Assembly (NCBI GenBank): GCA_031430435.1
Contig: JANPBM010000037.1
Span: 1 to 64,000, forward strand
Reading direction: 5' to 3'
Origin: JANNVK01 sp031430435
Lineage (GTDB): Bacteria > Acidobacteriota > Blastocatellia > Pyrinomonadales > Pyrinomonadaceae
DNA: 64,000 nucleotides
The notes below the pieces were generated by a model. It was not told the DNA's origin, searched no databases, and worked only from the letters and a program-made list of their open reading frames with translations. The position numbers and the translations under genes were made by a program. This document shows, in pieces, positions 8,736-17,303 of this stretch (its first letter is position 1; every line of letters begins with the position of its first letter).

Positions 8736-8772
8736 AACTCTTATTTTACTTATAATTTTCGATAAATGTTTC

Positions 8773-9032
8773 GTAATGCCTCAATAAAAAGTTATTCCTT
8801 AATTGTCGCGTAGCGATAAAATGAGTTTAGCCGTGTAATTTATTGCACGGAAAGCAAAAACAAAGTTGCCTGTCGCGTCAGCGACAATTGAATAAACTAA
8901 GCAGAGTTCAGTTGTGGCTACGCCACAAAAGAGTTTCTTATCATTAACCGTGCTTTGAAAAACACGGCTAAACTCATAATAATCGCTACGCGACCGAAAA
9001 ACACACATTCAAACTTTTTATTGAGGCATTAC
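8773..9032. mobile_element. Transposase-less palindromic element, copy 1 (MITE-like)
   Basis: A 260-base non-coding element bounded by GTAATGCCTCAATAAAAAGT and its inverted complement. It is flanked by a perfect 9-bp direct repeat, AAATGTTTC, at 8764-8772 and 9033-9041, which marks it as an insertion. The interior folds: outer arms TCGCGTAGCGAT/ATCGCTACGCGA extended by GAGTTTAGCCGTG/CACGGCTAAACTC, and small hairpins CCGTG...CACGG, TGTCGC-GTCA-GCGACA and TTGTGGC-TAC-GCCACAA (8912-8928). A second copy lies inverted at 25723-25983. The termini and duplication length resemble IS1-type ends; this parentage is a guess. Confidence 0.85.
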
Positions 9033-9232
9033 AAATGTTTCAAAAATTTCTATTGACAGTTCGCCTGTTTTGAATTAAAAAAAATACATATATTGCACAG
9101 ACAACTTTATAATGTTCAAATAATTTGAGCGATTAGTCAATTTGAGAAAAATCAAACTGCAAAATCGCATCTCAATTTCGTCAATAATTTTGTGATTAAA
9201 AGTAGAAATGTGTCATAATTTGCTTGAAAATA

Positions 9233-11347
9233 ATGCTCAACAAAGACGATAAAATTAAAAATTATATTCTTGAAAAATACCTTGGCGAAGGAAGTTTCGG
9301 CGAAGTTTGGCTTGCCAAAAAACAGATTGAACTTTCGGACGAAGGAATTTTAGTTGCTTTAAAATTTCTAAAATACAAACCTTCAAAAGATGAAACTCAA
9401 GAAAAATTTATCGAAAAAGTCAGACGCGAAGTCGCCACTTGGATCAAGGCAAGCGGACATAAAAACATTGTTTCGGTGCAAGACGGTTTTCAATTTCAAA
9501 CCGATACATTTGTCATTGTCAGCGATTTTGCCGATGGCGGAGATTTGGGTAATTGGCTTAAAAGTCACGGCGGAAAGTCGCCCGATTTACGAAAAACGGT
9601 TGAGATATTTTGCGAGATATTAGAAGGTTTACAGCATCTTCACACGCAAACACCCGAAAAAATCATTCATCGAGATTTGAAACCCGATAATATTTTGTTC
9701 AAAAACGGTCAGCCTTGCATTACCGATTTCGGCGTTTCCCGAATGTCGAACACCGTTTCAAACAGCATGATTAAAGGCAGTTCGGCAGGCACGCCGTTGT
9801 ATATGTCTCCCGAAGTTTTGAATAATAAACCTGCTTCGCGTTCGATGGATGTTTGGTCAATGGGCGTAATGTTGTATGAAATGCTGTCGGGCAATTATCC
9901 GTATTTCCCCACAGAAGGCAATATTTACTCGCTTATTTTAGATATTATCCAAAATCCTTATCAGCCTTTACCTACTGATGTGCCGTTTGAATTTCAAAAA
10001 ATTGTCGCCAAAGCATTGGAAAAAGATGTAAATAAGCGGTATCAGTCGGCGGAAGAAATGCGTTTCACTCTGAAAAATGCTCTGAAAGTTTGGGAACGTT
10101 CGCTTGAACAACGCAAAACTATTGACGATGAAGTTTATCAACGTCAACAAAAGATTAAAACTGCGGTTTTACCAAAACCGATTCAAAATGAACCTTTACC
10201 AACGGAGGGTTGGAGAGAAATTGAAAGACAAGAGCGTGAAATCGAAGAAAAGCGATTGAAAAAACGTCAAATTGAAGAAATTAAACTTCGAGAAATTGAA
10301 ATAAAACAACTTGAATCTGAAAATAAACTTCGGCTTGAGCTACAAAATCAATCTGATAATTCAGCTATCAAACGACGTTACCAAAGATTATTGCGAAGAG
10401 CCGAAGAAGTCGGCTTCAAATTAAATGAAAAACCTGTTTTGAGTAAAGATTGGCTTAACGGATTCGAGAATAAAATACAGAACCATTTAATTGAAAATAA
10501 ACGTCAACAACAAATAGTGCCAAGCAAATCACACAACGTTTTAAAATGGATAATTGGCGGAATTTCAGCGTTGCTACTTGGTTTATTCGGCTATTTTAGC
10601 TCAAATTTGCTTTTAATAAATGAGCCTGTAAACACTTCAAACACTAATACAAATGTTATTCAACCAATTAATCCTGAATCACTAAATTATAGCGATAAAT
10701 TTTTATTTGGTTTTGAAACTAACCGACGAATTGTTGATAGTAATCCGGCAGAATATATCACAACAAACAGCCAAAATGCTGACAGTGCCGATGATTTTTA
10801 TTTACTTGGACGTGCAAACTTCTTTTTAGCAGATTACCCGAAAGCTAAAGAAAACTTCAAAAAATCTAAAGACTTGCTTTCTTTTTTGTCTGAAACAAAT
10901 CTGAAAACTATTGAACGCGAAATAGACATTTTTAATGCAGTTATGGCTGATACAGATGCAACAAAAGCATTTGAAAAAGAGAAAATGCTATTACTTGATT
11001 CTAAATTTAAACGCCAATCAAATTCTAATTTTGAAACTTTTGAATTAGCTCGAAGAATGGTTGATAAAAATCCGATAGAATTTATTAAAGATAATAAAAA
11101 TAACAAAAGCAGAACACAAGGAATAAGCAAAATTGAGGAAGATTATTTAATCGCACGAGCAAACTTCTTTGTAGCTGATTATCCAAAATCCCTCGAGCAT
11201 TTGGCTTTAGTTAAAAATCTTTTACTAAAATCTACTGAGATTGATCCAACAATGGCAAGAGATATTGTGATGCTTTTAGCCATTATGTCTGATACAGATG
11301 CGATAAAATTTTTTGAAAAAGAGAAAATGTCAAAACGTAAGTTATAA
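9233..11347 (+). CDS. Transmembrane Ser/Thr protein kinase with duplicated C-terminal repeat
   Basis: Hanks-type kinase at residues 10-290: glycine loop GEGSFGEVW, catalytic Lys in VALKFLK, HRDLKPDN, DFG, SPE. A charged coiled coil follows (about 310-400), then one membrane helix near residue 440 (LKWIIGGISALLLGLFGYF). Outside it lies an NTNTN linker and two related units of about 110 residues: ANFFLADYPKAKENFK...TDATKAFEKEKM and ANFFVADYPKSLEHLA...TDAIKFFEKEKM. I use ATG 9233; a TTG three codons earlier is possible, but the neighbouring kinase also begins ML-x-x-x-x-KI. First gene of an FHA/kinase/toxin cluster; substrates unknown. Confidence 0.9.
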   Translation: MLNKDDKIKNYILEKYLGEGSFGEVWLAKKQIELSDEGILVALKFLKYKPSKDETQEKFIEKVRREVATWIKASGHKNIVSVQDGFQFQTDTFVIVSDFADGGDLGNWLKSHGGKSPDLRKTVEIFCEILEGLQHLHTQTPEKIIHRDLKPDNILFKNGQPCITDFGVSRMSNTVSNSMIKGSSAGTPLYMSPEVLNNKPASRSMDVWSMGVMLYEMLSGNYPYFPTEGNIYSLILDIIQNPYQPLPTDVPFEFQKIVAKALEKDVNKRYQSAEEMRFTLKNALKVWERSLEQRKTIDDEVYQRQQKIKTAVLPKPIQNEPLPTEGWREIERQEREIEEKRLKKRQIEEIKLREIEIKQLESENKLRLELQNQSDNSAIKRRYQRLLRRAEEVGFKLNEKPVLSKDWLNGFENKIQNHLIENKRQQQIVPSKSHNVLKWIIGGISALLLGLFGYFSSNLLLINEPVNTSNTNTNVIQPINPESLNYSDKFLFGFETNRRIVDSNPAEYITTNSQNADSADDFYLLGRANFFLADYPKAKENFKKSKDLLSFLSETNLKTIEREIDIFNAVMADTDATKAFEKEKMLLLDSKFKRQSNSNFETFELARRMVDKNPIEFIKDNKNNKSRTQGISKIEEDYLIARANFFVADYPKSLEHLALVKNLLLKSTEIDPTMARDIVMLLAIMSDTDAIKFFEKEKMSKRKL

Positions 11348-11590
11348 AACTTTGTTGGAATAAGAGTGTAAAAAACCACCCGAACCAAATTAAACTTTGT
11401 GATAAAACAAACTCCGCAACATACTAAAGCAGGTTGTACTTTTTGTAAAGTTACAAAATTATTTTCGCCAACCAATTCCTGTTTAGGATAGAACTTACTT
11501 CAATTTAAGGCATTACAAAATAATCCGGTAAAACTCTTCACATTTTTCAGGTTTTCATAGATAATCAAAGCACAGAAATTCAACAAAAAT

Positions 11591-12502
11591 ATGAACATAA
11601 AAGAAAATTGGAATAAACTGCGTGTTTGGTTTGACGGCGACAACGATTTGGTAAAAGCCGATAAAGTTTTTGCACAACCAAAAGAAAGGAAGAAATCCGA
11701 TTCCGAAGATTTTTTGCAAAACCTTTCACACAAAATAAATGAAGTGTTGGAAGATGAAGTTGTGCGTCCGCCGAACGGCAAAACCGCTTATGTTCCAAGT
11801 TTTTTTATCGTCTTTATTTCAGAGTCGGACGAGAAACTTTTACCGAAACGCAAACGAGAATTTTTTGAACAGACTCTGTCCGCCTTGATTACTGAATCGG
11901 CTCAAGAATCGGCTCGCGGGATGGAACTTTCGTGCAAACAAATTCGGATTGAAATCAGAATTGACGGAACTTTGAATCGAGGCGAAATTGACGTAAAAGC
12001 CTTTGACGAAGTTTTACAAAAATCATCGAATTTCCGTAAATCACTCGATAAAACATTTGATTGGAAATTGATTCCGCCGCTTCCCGAACCAAAGAAGCCG
12101 GAAACGCCTGTGAGCCAAACTATTGACGAAGAGTTTTCAAAAGGCAGAACAATTGACGATAATACTTTTCAATTTAAACCGTTCTATTGGTTGGAAGTTT
12201 GGCAAAACGGAATAAAACAAAACGAATTTCCGATTGTAAAGGACGAAATTATAATCGGACGCGATGATGCGGATGTGAAAGAAACTCATATTCGTTTGCA
12301 AACCGAAAACTTAAAAATCAGCAGTCTGCATACGAAAATCACCAGACAAGAAAACGGTGAAATTATTGTTACCGGTTTGAAGAAAATGAATCCGACAATT
12401 TTGGCGAATAAGCCTTTGGTAAACGGCGAAAATATGGTTTTGGTCAAAGGCGATACAATACAGATTTACGAATTTACCTTGCAACTTAGATTTGCAGAAT
12501 AA
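11591..12502 (+). CDS. FHA-domain protein with FhaA-type N-terminal domain
   Basis: A 303-residue cytosolic protein. Residues 1-130 resemble the DUF3662/FhaA N-terminal domain (VPSFFIVFISESDEKLL...REFFEQTLSALI). A proline-rich linker leads to an FHA domain at about 195-300 with IIIGRDDADVKETHIRL, ISSLHTKIT and the closing LVKGDTIQIYEFTLQLRF. FHA domains bind phosphothreonine; lying between two Ser/Thr kinases, it is a likely reader or substrate of one of them. The start is ATG 11591 at the first family-consistent position. The 243-base upstream gap holds only a weak copy of a repeat end (11507-11516). Confidence 0.85.
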   Translation: MNIKENWNKLRVWFDGDNDLVKADKVFAQPKERKKSDSEDFLQNLSHKINEVLEDEVVRPPNGKTAYVPSFFIVFISESDEKLLPKRKREFFEQTLSALITESAQESARGMELSCKQIRIEIRIDGTLNRGEIDVKAFDEVLQKSSNFRKSLDKTFDWKLIPPLPEPKKPETPVSQTIDEEFSKGRTIDDNTFQFKPFYWLEVWQNGIKQNEFPIVKDEIIIGRDDADVKETHIRLQTENLKISSLHTKITRQENGEIIVTGLKKMNPTILANKPLVNGENMVLVKGDTIQIYEFTLQLRFAE

Positions 12503-12560
12503 CGCAACTTTGTAAGTGTGTTTCGTCCATAGTTTTGTATTTTCCAAACTATTTATTAAG

Positions 12561-14378
12561 ATGCTCAAAGAAAACCTCAAAATCCGTGAATATACATTAC
12601 TTGAACCGCTTGGTTCGGGTGGTTTTGGCGATGTCTGGAAGGCTGAAAAACAAACAGGTGATTATGTCGCCTTAAAATTTATTCGCCCGAAGAATGACAT
12701 AATTGATTTGACAAAAATCCGAAAAGAAGTTGCGGTATGGAAAAATTTGGTTAAATTGCCCCACATTATTTCCTTTATCGATTTGGATTCATGCACTATT
12801 GACAGCGATGTATTTATTTTTATTGTGAATGATTTTGCCGACGGCGGTTCGTTGGAATCTTGGTTAGATTCCAACAACGGCAAAGCAAATTCGCATGAAC
12901 ACGCTATAAAAATCACGATAGAGATTTTAACCGGATTAGAAAATCTTCACGAAAAAGGCGTGACCCACCGAGACTTAAAACCCGATAATATTTTGATAAT
13001 GAACGGCAAATATTGTCTGGCTGATTTTGGCGTTTCGCGTAAGGTAAAATCGCATTCAAAGGCATCGGGAACGGCGGGAACATTGGAATATATGCCGCCC
13101 GAAGCGTTTAATAAAAATCCGTCTATTACCGCTAAAACCGACATTTGGGCAATCGGCGTAATTTTGCAAAGACTTTTAACCGGCGGCTTACCTTATCCGC
13201 AAGACGAACAGCCGTCTTTGATAGCCGCAATTTTATATGGCGAACCTGAAAAAGTGTCCGATGATATTCCGCAAAAGTTACAAGAAATTATTGAAAAATG
13301 TTTGCAGAAAGAACCGAATAAACGTTTCAAAAGTGCGAAAGAGCTGAAGGAAAGTTTAGAGAAATTTCTGAGAGATTTAATAAAACAACGGAAAACGATT
13401 GAGGACGAAGAATTTCAAAAACAACAAACTGAAATCGAAAACCAAAGATTAAAAGCCGAAGTCGAGCAAGCAGAAAAAGAAAGAATTAGAGTTGAAGAAG
13501 TCGAACGACAAAGATTAGACAATTTAAAACGGATTGAACAAGCAGAACAGGAACGTCAACGAATAATTGAACAAACTTCTAACCCATTGTTGGAATTAGC
13601 TTTGCAGCGTATTTCAAAATCAAGAAAACTGATGGAGTTAGCAGAAACCGAACGCCGACGATTGATTGAGATTAAACGAATTGAGGACGAAGCGACAGCC
13701 AATCGTTTAAAGAAACGTGCCGAAGAACAGAAGAGAAAACAAGCCGAAACCGAAAAATTTAGCTTTACCGCACTTCCGCTGACGAAAGATTGGCGAGAAA
13801 TTGAACGTGAAAAAGATGCCGAAGCTAAACGCCGTCAAGCAGATATAGATCAACTTGAACGTGATTTATTTGAAACACCCAGCCGTAAATTACCGATAAT
13901 TTTAGCGGGCGGAATCAGTTTGGTTATTTTAATCCTAACAATTTTGGGCGGCGGAGTTTTTTATAATTCCCTTTCAAGTAATTCGGCAAAGGTTGCGAAC
14001 ACGAACACCAATATAAACAAGCCAAGTAACATTTCAATCAATTCAAATTTATCAATATCGAATGTAAATGTGAACGCGAACGTAAATGTAAATACCGCAA
14101 ACATTAAAGTTACGCCGACAATTACGCCAACTCCGAAAATTGAAATAAAAGCAACTCCGCTTTCAACCGCAACGCCGAAAGCGACGGCAACATCAACGCC
14201 GGAAATTGTTAAGCCGACTCCGAAGGTTGAAGAAACACCGATTGTGGTTGCAACACCGCAACCAACGCCAAAACCTGTGATTGTTTCAACACCAAGACTA
14301 ACGCCAAAACCAATGCGGAAAGCAAAACCGCAATCTGCACCAAAAAGCGATGATTGCATATTAACCAGAAGTTGTTGA
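12561..14378 (+). CDS. Transmembrane Ser/Thr protein kinase with Pro/Thr-rich exterior
   Basis: A 605-residue Hanks kinase paralogous to the one at 9.2 kb. Catalytic domain about 8-275: GSGGFGDVW, VALKFIRPK, THRDLKPDN, DFGVSR, MPPEAF. A long Glu/Arg/Gln coiled coil covers about 280-440. A membrane helix (LPIILAGGISLVILILTIL) near residue 450 is followed by an Asn-rich stretch and a Pro/Thr-rich tail ending DDCILTRSC. Start ATG 12561 follows the homologous ML-x-x-x-x-KI opening; a longer reading from 12516 lacks support. The exterior has no folded domain, so it may be a wall- or surface-spanning rod. Confidence 0.9.
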   Translation: MLKENLKIREYTLLEPLGSGGFGDVWKAEKQTGDYVALKFIRPKNDIIDLTKIRKEVAVWKNLVKLPHIISFIDLDSCTIDSDVFIFIVNDFADGGSLESWLDSNNGKANSHEHAIKITIEILTGLENLHEKGVTHRDLKPDNILIMNGKYCLADFGVSRKVKSHSKASGTAGTLEYMPPEAFNKNPSITAKTDIWAIGVILQRLLTGGLPYPQDEQPSLIAAILYGEPEKVSDDIPQKLQEIIEKCLQKEPNKRFKSAKELKESLEKFLRDLIKQRKTIEDEEFQKQQTEIENQRLKAEVEQAEKERIRVEEVERQRLDNLKRIEQAEQERQRIIEQTSNPLLELALQRISKSRKLMELAETERRRLIEIKRIEDEATANRLKKRAEEQKRKQAETEKFSFTALPLTKDWREIEREKDAEAKRRQADIDQLERDLFETPSRKLPIILAGGISLVILILTILGGGVFYNSLSSNSAKVANTNTNINKPSNISINSNLSISNVNVNANVNVNTANIKVTPTITPTPKIEIKATPLSTATPKATATSTPEIVKPTPKVEETPIVVATPQPTPKPVIVSTPRLTPKPMRKAKPQSAPKSDDCILTRSC

Positions 14379-14419
14379 TTTTTTGTTGACGAATAATCGA
14401 AAACGTTGAAAATATATCT

Positions 14420-14728
14420 ATGCAATTTGAATGGAACCTTGAAAAAGAACAAGAGAATGTTAAAAAACACGACGGCGTAACTTTCAAAGAAGCAGCGGAA
14501 GTTTTTCTCGACGAAAATTCTCTTGAAGATTACGACGATGAACATTCTGATTTTACCGAGCAAAGATATGTTAGAATAGGAATTTCATCAAAGCGATTAT
14601 TGCGGGTTTCATTTACAATCAGAGAAAATAAATCGGGATCGGAAGTAATCAGAATAATTTCTGCCCGCAAAGGTAAAACCAAAGAAGAAAACATTTATGA
14701 CGAAGAAAACAGAAAAAATCAGCGGTAA
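14420..14728 (+). CDS. brnT: BrnT-family ribonuclease toxin
   Basis: A 102-residue BrnT toxin (RelE-like RNase fold). The family pattern is clear: FEWNLEKEQENVKKHDGVTF, EAAEVFLDEN, DDEHSDFTEQRYVRIGIS, and the basic C-terminal EVIRIISARKGKTKEE, whose Arg/Lys set forms the active site in BrnT. The next gene overlaps by 32 bases and should be the cognate BrnA-type antitoxin. The order toxin-then-antitoxin is the BrnTA norm. The pair sits between a kinase and an FGE-like gene. Confidence 0.88.
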   Translation: MQFEWNLEKEQENVKKHDGVTFKEAAEVFLDENSLEDYDDEHSDFTEQRYVRIGISSKRLLRVSFTIRENKSGSEVIRIISARKGKTKEENIYDEENRKNQR

Positions 14729-15095
14729 TGAAGCCGTTTTAGAAGTTACGCAAGCAGAATACGCCGAAGCTGTAAACCTTGGTTGGAATGACGATGATAT
14801 TCAAACACCCGGAAAACGCATTTATCGGCGAGTAACACGAACTGCCAAGCCCGAAGATTTGTTGTCGTCTAACATCAAAGTTGATGTAACTTTTCAAGTA
14901 GGTTTGAATGTTTTGGAGTATTTTCAAAAACGTGCCGAAGCGATGAAAAGCGAATCTTATCAAACAGAAATGGCTGGCGTGCTGTCGGCGGAAATGGAAC
15001 GCGAGACAACTCTCGATTCTAAATTTGAATACTTGACGGAGAATACCGCATTTATCCAAGCGGTAGCCGAAAGAGTAAAAAACTATATCAATTAA
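14697..15095 (+). CDS. BrnA-like antitoxin, extended form
   Basis: A 132-residue protein overlapping brnT. The centre, IKVDVTFQVGLNVLEYFQKR followed by SYQTEMAGVLSAEMER, matches the ribbon-helix-helix end of BrnA (…VLEWFK...GYQTRINAVLRAYM). Classic BrnA is about 80-100 residues; this one has an extra acidic C-terminal tail of about 40 residues and a longer N-terminus. BrnA neutralises BrnT and represses the operon. Assignment rests on position plus this motif. Confidence 0.65.
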   Translation: MTKKTEKISGNEAVLEVTQAEYAEAVNLGWNDDDIQTPGKRIYRRVTRTAKPEDLLSSNIKVDVTFQVGLNVLEYFQKRAEAMKSESYQTEMAGVLSAEMERETTLDSKFEYLTENTAFIQAVAERVKNYIN

Positions 15096-15109
15096 ACGGG
15101 CAACATTTT

Positions 15110-16273
15110 ATGAAAAATAAATTTTTTCAATTATCAATCGCAAGTGCGGCGATAATTTTATTATCCGTTGCAACCTGCGGTATTTTGGTCAGTTCGCAAC
15201 AAAAACCGCTGACCTTAGACAATATTTTTGCAGGTCTCAATCCGGGGAAAACGACTCCAAACACAAATACTGTCGGCAAACGAAATAGCTTGTTGATAAA
15301 ATGGGTTAAAGAACGTCAAGTCGATTTTCCGCTGACAACCGAAATTGAAAAGTCGTTGCGAAGTTCAGGTGCCAACGATGAACTAATCAACGTCATTCGC
15401 CGAAATTCGCCGCCCGTCAAAGCTGTTCCCACGCCAACGCCAGAATTTTTTATCAAAGAAGTTTTTGTCACACCTACACCGACACCGCGTTCACAACTAC
15501 CCACTTACTTAAACTTTAAGTTGCCAAATTCAGTAACTATGGAAATGGTTAAAATCCCCGCCGGTTCGTTTATTATGGGTTCGCCTGAAAGCGAAAAATA
15601 TAGAGCCAGCGATGAAAAGCAATATAGCGAAAAATATAGAACCAGCGATGAAAAGCAACATAAAGTAACCATCAGTAAAGATTTTTATTTGGGCAAATAC
15701 GAGGTCACACAATCTCAATGGAAAGCGGTGATGGAAAATAATAACCCAAGCAGCTTCAAAGGCGATAATTTACCGGTTGAAAATGTCAGTTGGGACGATG
15801 CCAAAAAATTTATCAGCAAACTAAACAACGATAATTACGAATTCGGGCTGCCAAGCGAAGCAGAGTGGGAATATGCGGCGAGAGCAGGCACGACCACGGC
15901 TTTTTATTTCGGAGACAGCCTTTCATCCGCCCAAGCCAATTTTGACGGCAATTATCCATATGGAAACGCAAGCAAAGGCAAGTATTTGGAAAAAACAACC
16001 TATGTCGGAAATTATTCAAAGAATGATTTCGGATTATATGATATGCACGGGAATGTATGGGAATGGTGCGAAGATATTTACGAAAGCGATTACGGTAAAT
16101 TGCGTGCGGACGGCTCTGCAAATGTGAGTGTCGGAGACTCGAGTTTGAGAGTGCTTCGAGGCGGTTCTTGGGGTAACGACGGTTTCGGCGTTCGTTCCGC
16201 TGATAGGGATAGGATATCGTCCGATGCTCGTCTCTACTTTTTCGGCTTTAGGGTCGCGGCTCGCGTCAAGTAG
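15110..16273 (+). CDS. Membrane-anchored formylglycine-generating-enzyme (SUMF1)-like protein
   Basis: A 387-residue protein with an N-terminal signal/anchor (FFQLSIASAAIILLSVATCG), a small helical domain at about 60-100 (VKERQVDFPLTTEIEKSLRSSGANDELI, a module often seen in acidobacterial kinases), a Pro/Thr linker, and an FGE-sulfatase domain from about residue 143. Marker motifs: MEMVKIPAGSFIMGSPESE, FYLGKYEVTQSQWKAVM, LPSEAEWEYAARAG, DMHGNVWEWCEDIY, LRGGSWGND, GFRVA. The Cys pair of true FGE is not evident, so it may be a carbohydrate-binding or structural relative. An in-frame 36-bp tandem duplication lies just after the first motif. Confidence 0.85.
   Translation: MKNKFFQLSIASAAIILLSVATCGILVSSQQKPLTLDNIFAGLNPGKTTPNTNTVGKRNSLLIKWVKERQVDFPLTTEIEKSLRSSGANDELINVIRRNSPPVKAVPTPTPEFFIKEVFVTPTPTPRSQLPTYLNFKLPNSVTMEMVKIPAGSFIMGSPESEKYRASDEKQYSEKYRTSDEKQHKVTISKDFYLGKYEVTQSQWKAVMENNNPSSFKGDNLPVENVSWDDAKKFISKLNNDNYEFGLPSEAEWEYAARAGTTTAFYFGDSLSSAQANFDGNYPYGNASKGKYLEKTTYVGNYSKNDFGLYDMHGNVWEWCEDIYESDYGKLRADGSANVSVGDSSLRVLRGGSWGNDGFGVRSADRDRISSDARLYFFGFRVAARVK
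15590..15661 (+). repeat. 36-bp in-frame tandem duplication
   Basis: Two adjacent 36-base units (15590-15625, 15626-15661) encode SEKYRASDEKQY and SEKYRTSDEKQH. They differ at a few bases, indicating a recent duplication in the loop after the GSPESE motif of the FGE-like protein. Confidence 0.9.
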
Positions 16274-16313
16274 CCCTCTGCACTTTTGGTTTTTCAACGC
16301 GAATAAGCAATTA

Positions 16314-16342
16314 TGCTCAATCGAAAACGGTTGGGCATTTTT
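16314..16342 (+). terminator. Rho-independent terminator after the kinase/FGE cluster
   Basis: TGCTCAA (16314-16320) pairs with TTGGGCA (16331-16337) with one G-T pair, followed by a T-rich run. It closes the plus-strand cluster. Confidence 0.55.
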
Positions 16343-16395
16343 AATTTTATGATAGAATTAGATTCGTGAGGAAATTAAGAAGAGAGATTTAAGAA

Positions 16396-16779
16396 ATGGA
16401 AATTACGCTAAATTTGCCTGAAAATACATATCAAAACTTTTTGAATTTGGCAAAGAAAACAAGTCGTCAAATCAGCGATGTAATTCTTGAAAAAATTCAG
16501 TCTGATTATTGGACAAATGACCAAGAATTTGAGCAAAACATTTCAAAGCTATCTGATGCCGAGGTTTTGGAAATCGCCAACTTAAAATTATCTAAACAAC
16601 AAGATAAAAGGTTAAGCCAACTGCTTGAAAATCAAAGAGAAACCCGCATTACAACAAGCGAAAAAATTGAATTAGAAGGCTTGATGGGGCTTTATCGAAT
16701 GGGAAATTTACGCAAAGCACAAGGTTGTTTAGAAGCCGTCAGACGAGGTTTAATCAAAACTCCCGCCGATTTGAAATGA
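16396..16779 (+). CDS. Antitoxin-like partner of an HNH nuclease
   Basis: A 127-residue protein opening MEITLNLPENTYQNFLNLAK, resembling ribbon-helix-helix-type openings, followed by DAEVLEIANLKLSKQQDKRL and ending GLYRMGNLRKAQGCLEAVRR. I recall this layout (AEVLxLANxxxxxxQDxRLxxLL...RKAQxxxEAVRRGL) from uncharacterised proteins encoded directly before HNH endonucleases, mostly in cyanobacteria. Here too the next gene overlaps by four bases and encodes an HNH protein. Function is unknown; a regulator or immunity role for the nuclease is inferred. Confidence 0.6.
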   Translation: MEITLNLPENTYQNFLNLAKKTSRQISDVILEKIQSDYWTNDQEFEQNISKLSDAEVLEIANLKLSKQQDKRLSQLLENQRETRITTSEKIELEGLMGLYRMGNLRKAQGCLEAVRRGLIKTPADLK

Positions 16780-17204
16780 GCCGTATTTCCGCAAAAATCA
16801 AAGCTAAAATACGTTTAATCGCCAAAAATCGTTGCGGTTATTGTCTGCTTCCGCAAGAAATTTTGTCGGGTAAATTAGAAATCGAACACATTTTACCGAC
16901 AGCCAAAGGCGGAACGGACGATGAAGAAAATTTGTGGTTATCGTGTCGAGACTGCAACAGTTATAAAAGTTCAAAAATTGTCGGCTTTGACGAAAAAACG
17001 AAACAAGAAGTGAAACTTTTTAACCCAAGAACACAAAATTGGAATGAACATTTTGCATTCGACGAAAGCAAAGCAATCATAGTTGGTCAAACCGCTTGCG
17101 GATGTGTAACTGTAAATGCCTTACGAATGAATGAAGAACAGGCGGTAAAAGCAAGAATAATTTGGGTAAAAGCAGGTTGGTATCCGCCGACAGATTTATC
17201 GTGA
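16776..17204 (+). CDS. HNH endonuclease
   Basis: A 142-residue protein starting at ATG 16776, overlapping the previous stop (ATGA). The HNH core reads CGYCLLPQEI, LEIEHILPTAKGGTDDEENL, WLSCRDCNSYKSSKIVG: two CxxC zinc knuckles, the catalytic His of EHI, the Asn of NLW and the final N-K pair. Such stand-alone HNH proteins often belong to mobile or defence cassettes. A longer reading from 16725 would run inside the previous gene and is not favoured. Confidence 0.85.
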   Translation: MSRISAKIKAKIRLIAKNRCGYCLLPQEILSGKLEIEHILPTAKGGTDDEENLWLSCRDCNSYKSSKIVGFDEKTKQEVKLFNPRTQNWNEHFAFDESKAIIVGQTACGCVTVNALRMNEEQAVKARIIWVKAGWYPPTDLS

Positions 17205-17245
17205 TAAGTTTAATTTGTGAAATTTAGATTTTTTTAACCCGAACT

Positions 17246-17289
17246 AAAAAAAAGGCTGAACTCAAAATTGAAGTTCAGCCTTTTTTTTT
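17246..17289. terminator. Strong bidirectional terminator
   Basis: A perfect inverted repeat, GGCTGAACT pairing with AGTTCAGCC, is flanked by A8 and T9 tracts. It separates the HNH gene from the convergent orphan gene and can work in both directions. Confidence 0.85.
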
Positions 17290-17303
17290 GTAAAAATAAA
17301 CTT

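Noticed and set aside
11507..11516. AAGGCATTAC before the FHA gene, resembling the palindromic element end
   Set aside because: Only ten bases match, the adjacent TTGA/AAAAGT part diverges, and no partner end or flanking duplication is visible.
12516..12560. An N-terminal extension of the second kinase (MCFVHSFVF...)
   Set aside because: It begins with a non-ATG codon without a ribosome site, and the homologous kinase starts at the equivalent of ATG 12561.
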